This document shows, one piece after another, positions 48,633 to 59,700 of a stretch of 64,000 nt of DNA. Below the pieces are notes generated by a model that was given only the letters and a program-made list of their open reading frames with translations, was not told where the DNA came from and ran no database searches. The stretch's first letter is position 1. Each line of letters opens with the position of its first letter. A program made the position numbers and the translations under genes. The DNA is from Euonymus europaeus (Eukaryota > Streptophyta > Magnoliopsida > Celastrales > Celastraceae). The stretch covers positions 24,626,501 to 24,690,500 of the forward strand of contig OY756958.1 of assembly GCA_963580455.1 (NCBI GenBank), read 5' to 3'.

Positions 48633-50252
48633 CGTTTAAGATTGATAGGGTAAAACGATGGATCCAGAGGAAGCGTAAAGACGTATGCAGAGAACCGAAG
48701 AATAATTGGGGTTTACTTGCTGAAGAGGCCTACGATTAAAATTGGAACAATCTGGAGACCCACGCGGTTTTTATATGCTACGATCAGGCTACGTAGCCCG
48801 GTAGCCGTCATTTAAATTTACAAGAAAATTATTTCAAAACAAAATTACAAGAAAATTTGGGCCTGTTTTCTTGTTTGGGCCATACCCAAGCTTAGCCCGA
48901 CTTAAACCATGCAGAGGCCTGGTTTTGAATGTTTGGGCCGAACCAATGATTTAGCCCAATTTTGCTCCACTATCATCATTTCATAGTTCATACGACTACA
49001 AACAGAGTTACCAGTGTAAATGAGTTGAGACTCGGTGCCTCTGCTCAGCAAAGTGTATTCTTGTTCATTCTCTAGGGTTTGAATCTCGTGGGCAATAAAA
49101 TATTTTTGTGAGTGTGTTGGTCTGTTCTATGATTCTATCTATGTGCCATAAAAAATGTCAACGAGTTTAGAAAAATAAAAATAAAAGATTAAAGATTGTA
49201 AACTGAATTCCTGTGAAATTAAAAGGAGGATTGGGTGCAATCATTCAATCAAACTATGTTTTAGTACAGGAAAAAAAACCAGAGTAAATTTTGAGCAAGT
49301 AACTCCAGTTCATACTTCATACATTAGAAGAGTTGAAATTTAGACTCTCCTTAACTCAACTGAAACTCACACGATACTTGTAAGATTTGAATGAACAAAA
49401 AACTAGTGCAATGTTTGGTTGCACCATGATTGTCGGAAAGGAAAGGAAAATTCCATTGACTGATCAAATTATTGCCGGAATGGAATTTCAAATTCCTTTC
49501 CATTTAGGAATTCTCCATTCCTTTCTCTCCCCCAAGGAATGGAGAATTCTCAAACATTATTGAATTACAATTTTACTCTTAATTGGATAAATCTTGAACA
49601 TTAGATCAAAAGTATCTCATTCCATGAGGGACAATAAGGTCTTTTGACAGCAATTATCATTCTTGTTACTTAATGAATTTTTCATACCAAACATAGGAAT
49701 TCATAATTCATATTACCATTCTTTTGCCAACCAAACACAATAATTATAACAAAATCATGCTCTCATTTTCATTCGCAATTATCATTCTTGTTACTTAATG
49801 AATTTTTCATACCAAACATAGGAATTCATAATTCATATTACAATTTTTTTGCCAACCAAACACAATAATTATAACAAAATCATGCTCTCATTTTCATTCT
49901 TGTTCCCGCTCCCACTGGGAGCCAAATATAGCATAGAAGTTCCATATTTGGCAAAAGAGGGAGAGAATCAAAGATAAAGAGCTCAACACAGTAAAAGGAG
50001 GAGAAGGATTTCATCTTTTACATTGTTATTATTCTCATGATCACCATGATCACATTATATATATATATATATATATTTCGAAAGAAAGAAGAAACAAAGT
50101 TAATTTTGGTACAGTGATGTCTAGGGACAATTTATATTTGTGTTCCAATCTTGGCAATACACGAAGAGAGCTCCTGCCCTTCAATAATATATGAAGACAA
50201 GCAATTGGTGTTGCTTGTAATTGTATTGTCACAATAGTATTGATACAGCAAA
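48633..50252. other. Intergenic region between rhodanese and RPN10 genes
   Basis: It contains the promoter and 5' UTR of RPN10 (to about 48750) and, toward 50253, the 3' UTR of the rhodanese gene with an AT microsatellite at 50053-50078. The middle is repeat-derived (see 49412-49932). No gene was seen. Confidence 0.6.
49412..49932. mobile_element. Candidate MITE with internal 125-bp tandem duplication
   Basis: The ends TGTTTGGTTGC (49414) and the reverse complement of GAGCCAAATATAG (49919) give a weak TTTGGYT inverted terminus. A hairpin with arms GAATTCTCCATTCCTT / AAGGAATGGAGAATTC lies at 49509-49552. Positions 49651-49775 are repeated directly at 49776-49900 with only a few differences. 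The tandem duplication is certain; the element boundaries are not. Confidence 0.5.
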
Positions 50253-51620
50253 TTAGAGCTCAATTTTTGTCTCCTGGTGGCCCTCCTCTCTCTTCACAGC
50301 AAAACCAGCCTCCACCCAAGAAAGATAACCTCCTCCCATGTTGCTCATATTCTTGAAACCCTGCCATGTCCATGTTCTACAAGAGTAAGTCTTATTCAAG
50401 CCTTTTTTTATTATTATTTATCAAAACTTGAGTTCAATGAAAAAGTCAAAGTCAACTGTGATGCACAACTTTTTTTTTTTTTGAATAGAACAACAAACAC
50501 ACACAGGACAGTGACAGGACACGCCAGTACAAAAGGGTCAACCAATTGTACCGCGGAATCTTATATATCCTACACACACTCGCTAATCCACCGATGTGGT
50601 ACAAATCTAACGACCAACAGTATGACCACCAGGCAAGCTGTGATAGACAACTTAAAAAATTAAAAAGAGTAATGTTTCATTTGGTATTGGGAAACTAATA
50701 AGGAATTCCTTTTGTATATGAACTTACAGCTTCAAGAAGGTCAGCAGTAGCATAAAGTGATCTGACCCCGCTTTGGCAGCCCTACAAAGAAGAGAACATC
50801 CTGATTTAACCCTAGTGAAATGTATCCCTATGATGCCTTAATAAATAATGCTAAATTAAGGGAACTTTTGGTAGACGTATTAAGGAGGGAATGAGGATGG
50901 GAATCTTTTATTCCCTTATTTGGTTGAATTTTGGGACGGTACAATCCCAAACACATTCCATCCTCCATTCTCTAGTCCCCAGTGGAAAATAGTGATGTTT
51001 CACTAAGATGTGAGAATGTGCTATTCTTCACAATGGAGAACAAAGGTATTTTGGTAATAATTCGCTTGACACTCGACTCATATTCGAGATCAATTCATGA
51101 GTGCATAGAGACATGGCAAGTTACTTACCACAACAACACAGTCTTCCTCCTTGAAGATGGATGAAACCTCTTTCAAGAAATCAGAATTCTTCACCCTCCC
51201 TGAAGTAAAAATTAAAAAAAAAAAAAGACGCTCAATTACACAAACACTAGTTTCCCCCCCTTCCTTTCCTTTGTTTGTTCACAGGGAAAAAAGGTACCTT
51301 CTGGCTTGTTGAACATGTAAGGTATGTTGAAGATCTTTGGAGTGTTCACATGCCCTTTCCTGTACTCATCCACTGTCCTATAAACCGAAAACTTGGAAAT
51401 CATTACTGTAAACTATATATATATATAGACACACACACACACACAGATCAAACAAGGGCAAAAGGAAAGACCTGTACCTGACATCCATATAACAATAGCC
51501 TGAATCAAGAAGATCTTTAGCTTCCTTGACATCGATAGTAACAACTCCAGCTTCTGAACTAGAATAAAACAACAAGAGGAGAAACAATCCCACAGGAAAA
51601 GCAATCACAGACAAACCCAT
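50253..51620 (-). CDS. Single-domain rhodanese / thiosulfate sulfurtransferase (STR16/18-like)
   Basis: Five exons, 151 residues: 51478-51620, 51298-51377, 51129-51199, 50728-50781, 50253-50360. The start at 51620 gives a classical signal peptide (MGLSVIAFPVGLFLLLLFY) before VVTIDVKEAKDLL and CYMDVR. The core follows family order: TVDEYRKGHVNTPKIFNIPY, GRVKNSDFL, active-site loop GCQSGVRSLYATADLLEA with catalytic Cys100, and SNMGGGYLSWVEAGF near the end. Rhodaneses of this type transfer sulfane sulfur; the same subfamily includes the plant arsenate reductase HAC1 and senescence-induced DIN1/STR15. Which activity applies cannot be read from sequence. The frame is open for a further 37 codons upstream to ATG 51731, so a longer N terminus is possible, but the signal peptide favours 51620. 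The last exon was found by frame continuity (LLEA joined to GFKNMSNMGGGY). Confidence 0.9.
51415..51443 (+). repeat. TA/CA microsatellite in rhodanese intron 1
   Basis: A TA run followed by an AC run (about 29 bases in all), lying in the 100-bp first intron between 51377 and 51478. It is a likely site of length polymorphism close to both splice sites. Confidence 0.85.
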
Positions 51621-52958
51621 ATCAGAAGTACAGTACAGGCACCGACAAAGTAAATTCACCTCTTTAGGAGAGAACCCATGAAGAGCAAAGGCACTTGTAT
51701 ATGTAGCTGCTTGACTCAAGATTTCTTTCAAATCTGGTTGCTGTGTTGCCGGTTTTTGACAGTGAAAACCAACTGAAGCTGATAAAGGTGGGCTGGTAAT
51801 GTATGAACAGCAGGCGCAGCTGTTTGGTTCTTCGTTTGTTTTCTTCTATGGGATGACAAGGACCTTGTTTCAATGCTCTGCTATGTTAATAACCAATCGG
51901 GACCCAATATATACAGTAGCAAACGAGATTGAAAGAGACAGCAATGGTGGGAATCTGAAAAGATCCAAAAGAGATCATTATGAGGCATACCAGACCACCC
52001 AGAAAATAAAATTAAATGAAATCTTATTCCATCAAAACAATAAACCAGAACATTGTGCGTCAAAGATTCCGTAACAAATAATAAGAGGGCCACAACCCAA
52101 TGAAACCAGATATGCACAGAATCATCGATCCTAGGAGCTATTAATCACAAAAACAAAACAAAAAATGAACTTCAGCTCGTTGATTGACTGATCAGCATCG
52201 ATCAATTTCTAGGTCAAGCCAATTATGTGTAACAAATAGTCACCAAATTTGGCAGGGAGGTCCGGAAAGACCACGAAACTATGGCGGCGGATGCTAACGA
52301 TCGAGTAATTCAATACAAATACAATAACAATACGGACTGTTTCATCTCTCGCAGACCAGTTGGCGCCCGCCGTCCCGGCAAACGGAGGCCAATAAAGCAA
52401 ATGTTTCCCCAAAACGACACCGTTTCTAGTTTTCAGATATATTTCCCCTTTCAAATGCAATAAAGTAAAATAGAAATGATTAATGCTCCATTTATTTCAT
52501 GAAAATTTAAATTTTTGGAAAGCAAAATATATAATTCCAACATTTATTTAGGGGCAAATTAACAACTCAACACAAAATACAAAAAAAATCAACCAAAAAC
52601 TCAATATAATAAGGGAAAAACAACAACCGTCGATATTGAAGCCGAAGGCTCAAAAGAGTCAAAGAGCAAATAAGCGAGCGATAAAGGGCTCGACACACTG
52701 AAACGATGGGAAATGAGCTGAGAAAACCAATATCGAGTTGAAAGTAGCAGTTTGACGAGGAATACGAACGAAACCAGAATTTCACATGGGCCAAGATTCG
52801 AGTCGATATTGAAGCCGAGCTCCGGGCTTTTCTGGATTTTGTGAAAATATATAATTATTCATTATGTTATTAGCAGACAAATCACTCACATATGATTTTG
52901 GTATTTATTTTTTGTGAAAAAATTTCATGATAATTAATTTGGTTTTGTGGATAATTAA
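51621..52958. other. Upstream region of the rhodanese gene
   Basis: It contains the 5' leader and promoter of the minus-strand rhodanese gene. Several small frames (51799-52074 plus, 52209-52460 minus and plus) overlap each other and show no motif. No gene is supported. Confidence 0.5.
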
Positions 52959-53972
52959 GGGAAATTTGCAAAAATTATCTCCTCGAAAATCGAAACCTAA
53001 GATATGACCCTTTTCTGAAAAACAAAATAAATGACATATTTTTGCCATTTTATTACTCAAATACATTTTAGTGGTCGAGCACTTTGATAACACTTTGGTT
53101 GGGCATCGTTTTATTATGTGATCGAGCTACCGCTTTGGTCGGACATAATTGTATGTTGCGGTCGAGTATTTTGTTGTAGAATTTTTTTTTATATAAAAAA
53201 ATCTCATGAGTGTTCTATTTGTTTCCGGACAATCGAAAAGATTTTGGATACCAATTTTCTATGGATGGAATCAAACAAGGATATTGACGTGAAGGGAAAG
53301 AGTGGAACCTTAGAACACTAGAGAGGCTACCTTTATAGAGTTCGAAGTTCAGCCTCTCCAGTGTTCTGAGTCCCTATCCTTTCCCTTCACGTCAAAGTCC
53401 ACGTTTGATTTGATTTCATCCATATGAAGTGTTGGTCTCCAAAAAAACTTTGATTCCTAGGAAACGGAAAGAGCACTCATGCAAATTGCATGAGGATTTT
53501 TTAAAATTGCATGAGAGTTTTTTTAAAAAAAATTGGCCACATAAATAAAGAAATGTTCAACCATATCACCGCTTGATAAAGAAATGTCCGACCAGATAAA
53601 ACAAATGCTCGACCAAATCACCACATAAGAAACAGTAATGACACATTGACTAAACAACATCGAAAATCTTCTCCATTAAAACGCATGCATGTGAGATTAC
53701 TGATCTCAATACATACAAAAAACGTTCTCTCTGAAAGTTTGTGGATGTATCAATATTGTGAGTTCACCTCCTAGAGAATGATGTTTTTATTGCATGAGAA
53801 AGAATCCGAAGCGTTGTTATTGAGAAGTGAGAATAATCAAATAAGTTAACGAGGAGTGGGAAGAAGTTATTGCGAATTAGGAAGATGAAAAAACAAGTCA
53901 TCTATTTTGTTTTTCAAAAAACGTCATATTCTGGGTTTCGATTTTGGAGGAGGTTATTTTTACAAATTTTTT
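52959..53972. mobile_element. MULE-like foldback element, 1014 bp, 9-bp target duplication
   Basis: GATAATTAA occurs directly outside both ends (52950-52958 and 53973-53981), the 9-bp target duplication typical of Mutator-like elements. The ends are long inverted repeats: GGGAAATTTGCAAAAATTAT at the left pairs with the reverse complement of the right end, and similarity continues for about 90 bases through CTCCTCGAAAATCGAAACC. The interior is itself an inverted repeat (about 53190-53340 against 53355-53500), so most of the element folds on itself. There is no transposase. Confidence 0.85.
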
Positions 53973-54193
53973 GATAATTAAATACTTTTATGCTTTCTAC
54001 TAGACAAACAATGAAAACTATTAACAACTTTTATCCAAACACTAAAAAATAGTTGTTTTCTATGATAAATTTTTTCAAGATATTGTTTGGGGAAAAATCA
54101 ACCACTCATAGAAAATATTTCTCAAGAAAAATTTATCATGAAAAAATAACTAATTTTTCATCGTTTATTTGATGAAAAACATAGACTTTAGGT

Positions 54194-54767
54194 TAGGAAT
54201 GGCAAAAAAACCCGATCCACGCACTATCCGCAGGGTATCCGATCCATTTAAAATCTAAAAACCGATCCTATAGGGTTTGGAACGGTTTTGATTTTTATTT
54301 TCAAATTCGTCATGGTTTCGGGTCGATTTTGGTATTTAATGCCGGGTTTAGGATACCCAAACCGAAACCGAAACCGTACTCATAACCATAACCAACCCGG
54401 CTCGACCCAACCCTTAATTTCAAGTAAATTCTTAAAAATATAGTACATATGTTAGAGAAGGGATTCAAAACTTACATATATATACAAAACTAAATCACTT
54501 AACCACTAATCCAATTGTTTGATTTTTTGTTATAGACTTTCATAGTTTATAAATATATATTGAATGTTTGGAAACATTATTCAATCAATTATGAAATAAA
54601 TTGAAAAAGTTAAACGGTAAATGGGTACCTGGCGATAAACGTTTATGGAAAGGCTCTGGTTTTGGAAATCTAAATGATTTTTTAAACGATTTTGGTACAG
54701 GGTACATTAAACGGTAACGGTTTTAATATTTCTTAAATGAAAGGATACCCGACCGTTGTCATCCCTA
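54194..54767. mobile_element. Non-autonomous hAT-like element, 574 bp
   Basis: The ends TAGGAATGGCAA and TTGTCATCCCTA are inverted repeats (consensus TAGGRATGRCAA), flanked by identical 8-bp direct repeats CTTTAGGT at 54186-54193 and 54768-54775. An 8-bp duplication with TAGGGATGNCAA ends is diagnostic of a common plant hAT MITE group. The interior has CCGAAACCGAAACCG and CCCGACCC runs and no coding capacity. Confidence 0.88.
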
Positions 54768-54775
54768 CTTTAGGT

Positions 54776-56044
54776 CCAATATTATTTTGTTCTTGTGATA
54801 ATATAATGTTTGTAGACATATTACATATATTATATGTGCGTGTGTATTATATATAAATATTGACCTGCGTATTTTCTTCCTTTCAGTCGTTAATTTTTTC
54901 CTTTCTTTGTCCCTCACTCTTGTCACTTTTTTTCTTCAAAATATGGCAGAGGCCCGGAGAAAACAACAATCGCTAGTTAAAAAACGGTGGTTGTTTTCCT
55001 CCAATTACATCAGCTTTTTTCGGTTGACTCTCTCTCTCTTTTTTTTTAATTCCCTTCAAATAAACACTAAAAATAATTATTTTGTTTTCCAGTAAATTAT
55101 TTTCACTGAAACAAATGGAACAATAATTTTTTCACGAGAGGCGATTTTCCTCCGGATAAACAAAGGATAAATAGTGGGCATGTATTGACATTCATTAGGG
55201 GCTTAGGGAAATCAATTTCAATCCCTTCTTCTTTAAATTAAGTACAATTTTCGAGGCACAAGGAATTCAACCTTCTACCTTCTACAAGTGTAACCAGCTG
55301 GCCATCACTAGGTCACAAGAGCTCCTTATATTTCAAACCAATATAGTTCTATTGTTAAAAAAATAGAGGAACACTATTTTGAGGCTACATAAGTACTCAA
55401 ATCCATATGAAATTACTCTCGATAGAGAAAAATACTCGCATTCTAAACTTATGATTTTGATGCATTTCATTTTCAATAGCAAAATGTATCGATTTTGTCA
55501 ACGTACTTCGGTAATTTAATAATTTGGCTTTATGACTATCCAACGTAGGTTCGCTAGAAGAAATTCATATGCGTAGTGTTATCAATAAAATATTATGTTT
55601 TACTCAGAAGGAAATAAATTTTATCCATTCTATAATTCTATGTCAAAAGGTTAAAAGTTAAACTTAGATTATATGGTATTGTATAGTTTGATTTTACTCT
55701 TGATAATTGTATAAATCAAAGTATTCGTGTTGCATATTGACTATGGATATATGTAACACATCATCTTTAAATACGCCAATATATTTAGCAAAATATGACA
55801 ATTCAAATATAATTTATTTATAGGGAGTGAAATACACACAATTAATTTGTGGACAATATTAATTATAACTACAAACAATGGGTATTAGTTTTTTTTAACT
55901 GCAACTAATGACAGCTGTAAAATTTTGTTGATAATAGAACGAATTTCGAAATTTCGCAACTTATTTATTTTAAATGACGCTAAAATTCATGAGTATAATT
56001 TTATTTTATACCAAATAAAAAGAGGTTCAATACTTACATATTGG
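54776..56044. other. AT-rich intergenic interval
   Basis: No gene is supported. On the minus strand about 55325-55250 reads GTGACCTAGTGATGGCCAGC then GGTTGAATTCC, an A-box/B-box spacing that suggests a SINE remnant, without a clear tail. A short plus-strand frame at 54907-55095 has no motif. Confidence 0.5.
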
Positions 56045-56348
56045 GTAATGATATTTTTAGCCATTCAAAATTTTGATTTTGTTTTTTAAAATGACGAATA
56101 TATTTTGATCCGGATTATAAGTTCAACAATTTTTTTGTTTTTGTTGTTGTGGCAATCAAAAATCAAATCGAACGGGAAAAAGTCATACAATGTTTCAGAT
56201 TTATATTAAACGGTCCATAATTTTCGTGTTTTTATTATGTTGAATTTGATTTTTAATGTCAAGACTCGAAAATTACAAATGTGTTATTCCAATCAAAACT
56301 TTTTGAGAAATAAAATAAAAAAATTTAATGGCTAAAAAATGCCATTAC
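56045..56348. mobile_element. 304-bp MITE with 21-bp inverted ends
   Basis: The left end GTAATGATATTTTTAGCCATT pairs with the right end, whose reverse complement is GTAATGGCATTTTTTAGCCATT. Inner sequences remain partly complementary, so the whole unit folds. The target duplication is unclear. It lies about 360 bp upstream of the OPT transporter start and could affect that promoter. Confidence 0.65.
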
Positions 56349-56709
56349 AGTTAAAAAAAAATTATAGCAGATTCACTTCCAGATTTGGATCCCGAATGCA
56401 ATTATTGGCTAAATTGCAGGAGGGATGTATGTCATCCAAGTATCAGTACAGATGCATTGGACATTTACGGCTTCATTAGAGCACAATTCCGGTGTCTGGT
56501 AAGCAGGACCGTAATGAAGAATTTTTAAGATCCAATCCCACGGCTATAATGTCCTTTTTTTAATTTTCACCTGATTCAATGGTCAGGATTGAGTATTGGA
56601 AGGACGATGGATAAAGAAGGCCCAGATTTAGCCCATTTTTATATTCAACGGGCTCAATTGGTCCATATTTTAAACTTGTGAATAGCGGCTGCAGTGGAGG
56701 GCGAGGGAG

Positions 56710-59700
56710 ATGACCATCGAAGACGAAATCAACTCTCCTTTCAGTAAGATTTTCTTTCCTCTGTTGATTGTAATTTCCACTCACTTTCTCTGTTGACTTT
56801 TCTACTCCCCAAACACCCCAGTCCAGAAGGAAGAAGAAACTTACAAGGATTGGAAGGATGATGTCTCCTGCTCGCGCGCTTCGGAGGAAAATCCCACCGG
56901 CTGCGAGAATTCTCCGGTCGAGCAAGTGGCTCTCACGGTCTCGACGACGGATGATCCCTCTCTACCAACATTCACGTTCCGCACCTGGACATTGGGAATC
57001 CTGGCGTGCGTTCTCCTTTCGTTCGTGAACCAGTTCTTCGGGTACCGCAGAGAACCTCTCTCTGTCGCAGCGACCTGTGCACAGATTGTGATGGTTCCGA
57101 TAGGTCACCTCATGGCCTCCACGATCACGAACAGAGTCTTCTTCAATGGTCAAAAGTGGGAATTCAGTCTCAATCCAGGTCCTTTCAACGTTAAAGAGCA
57201 TGTGCTCGCGACCATCTTCGCAAACGCCGGTGCCGGAAGTGTGTACGCTATTCACGTAGTCAGCACGATCAAGGTATTCTACAAGAAAGAGTTCACTTTC
57301 GTGGTCTCCTTGCTGATCGTTTTAACGACACAAGTGATAGGATTCGGGTGGGCCGGCATGTTTCGACGGTACCTGGTGGAGCCCGCCGCCATGTGGTGGC
57401 CGCAGAATCTCGTCCAAGTATCACTATTCCGGTAGGAATCTGAATCTTTTTAGTATCTGTGATTTTGTTCATATTTGACTGACTTTTAACATCCACGGTC
57501 GAGATTTCCAAGATTTTTTTATTTCTCAAAACTCAAAAGGCAATCAATAATTTTGTCGTGTACCGCATTAGTGTCTTGGGCTTCGGCTCATAGTCAATTT
57601 GATCCAATTTCTAATTAGTGATGACAAATATGTTCGTATTTGTGGATTTTAGATCCGATCTGATCCGGTCAAACAGTAAAAAAATACGTTGATTGAATAA
57701 TGGATATGGATAAAATTTGAATTTTTTGAATGAATACGAATTCAGACATATCTGATCCGAAACCTGTATCCGGTCCGACTCGAAGATGCCGATATCTGAT
57801 TCGATTCTACCCGACACACACATATATAATATAGGTCATATACGATTATGTAATTGAAAATTAATGTCATTAATATATTTATATACATTATAATTGTCAA
57901 CATATGTATATTTCTTTTTTTATGTAATATGAATTAATTGTAATTTGTAATAACACCATATAATGTGATATGATCTCATATTACTAATTTAAGTATTCAA
58001 TTGACTAATATTTTTAAAATCTTAATTAGTAAAGTTAGTACCGAATAGTAAAAACACAATAATATAAACCGTAAACCATAAACCTAACAATAACATTATA
58101 TATTAACATGTGATAAATGATAACATTATTACCAACTTTTATGAAGATGAGGTCTACCAAACTTTATTGAAAATGTTATTCATTTTGAATTTGTGAGTTC
58201 ATATAATCATTTTGATTTGTGACGTTTTATGGACTTTATACTTTGATTCTAGAAAACTTTATACGTTGTTGGATGATTTTTGATATTATTTATACTTTAG
58301 ATTTAGGTTTATATTCCTAAATTCATGAATCATGAACTTCTAATTGGTGTCATAGGCTAGCAAAATATGTGTCGGCGTGTCGCATGGATAAATCTGATAT
58401 CCGTGAAGAATATTCGAAATTCGATGGATAAGATATAGATTTATTTTTTTTTATCCGTAGTATATGAATATGAATATGGATACATTATTTTTATTTAAGA
58501 TCTCATATGAATTTTGAAAAATCCGATCAAAATCCGATCTGATGTCATCCCTATTTCTAATTTGGCACTTTTGGAATCATACCGTTTGGGCCTTTTGGCC
58601 TATTTCATGATCTATCAGCAAATACCTCCAACAGCTAAATCGTGCGTGGATGTGAAAGACTAATGTTACATTAGATGCCCGGAAATGATCAACGTGATAT
58701 TTGAGAGGAAATGATAAATACTGCATTTGATAAGGCTTGTTTTTCTCATTGGGATCACTGGCTCACTAGTCACTGAACTGAAAATATTGATTATAGTATT
58801 AGATCCTTAGTATTTAAGCATGAATATCGTTGTCGTTCGAAGTATATCCAACACTTAAAAAGCATAGAAATAGAAATCTGCATTGTTGTTCCAGTTTCTT
58901 GTCATTACACCTCTCATTGCCATTTTTGAGAAATTACTTCTGTGTACAATTCTAATGGTAGATTGGGTTCGTTTTTCCTTTTGGTTTTGTCTATTTAAAC
59001 CCTCTTTCAAAAATAATGTTTGAGAAATCTAAGCCAAGCATTGACAATTTTTCTTCCAGAAAATCTTCATTGTTTAACAGTAATAGTTGTACGACTGAGG
59101 ATTTAACATTCTTCTTTCCTTTTATACACAGGGCATTACATGAGAAGGAGGAAAGGCCCAAGGGAGAATTAACGAGAAATCAGTTCTCCCTCATTGCTTT
59201 CATTTGCAGCTTTGCTTATTATATCATTCCTGGTTACCTCTTTCCCATGCTTAGCTCCCTATCATGGCTGTGCTGGGTATTTCCTACTTCTGTCCTAGCC
59301 CATCAGGTTGGCTCTGGGCTGCATGGTCTTGGCATTGGCGCTATTGGATTCGATTGGGCCAGCATATCTTCATACCTTGACAGTCCACTGGCCAGCCCTT
59401 GGTTTGCAACTGCCAATGTTGCTGCAGGATTCATCCTTGTTATGTATGTCATCACTCCTGTTACTTATTGGCTCAATATCTTCAAGGCCAAGACATTTCC
59501 CATATTCTCAGATGGACTATTTACTGGTACTGGCCAAAGCTACAATATCTCAGCAGTTATAGACCAAAATTTCCGGCTTGACATTGATGCATATGAACTC
59601 GAGGGTCCTCTTTATATCAGCACCTTCTTTGCTATGTATTATGGTCTATCTTTTGCATGCCTGACTGCTATTGTTGTTCATGTTTTCCTCTTCCACGGGA

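Noticed and set aside
50277..50663. 128-codon plus-strand frame
   Set aside because: It overlaps the last exon and intron 4 of the rhodanese gene on the opposite strand and has no motif.
56560..56925. 121-codon minus-strand frame opposite the OPT first exons
   Set aside because: It is a shadow of the transporter's coding sequence and leader on the other strand.
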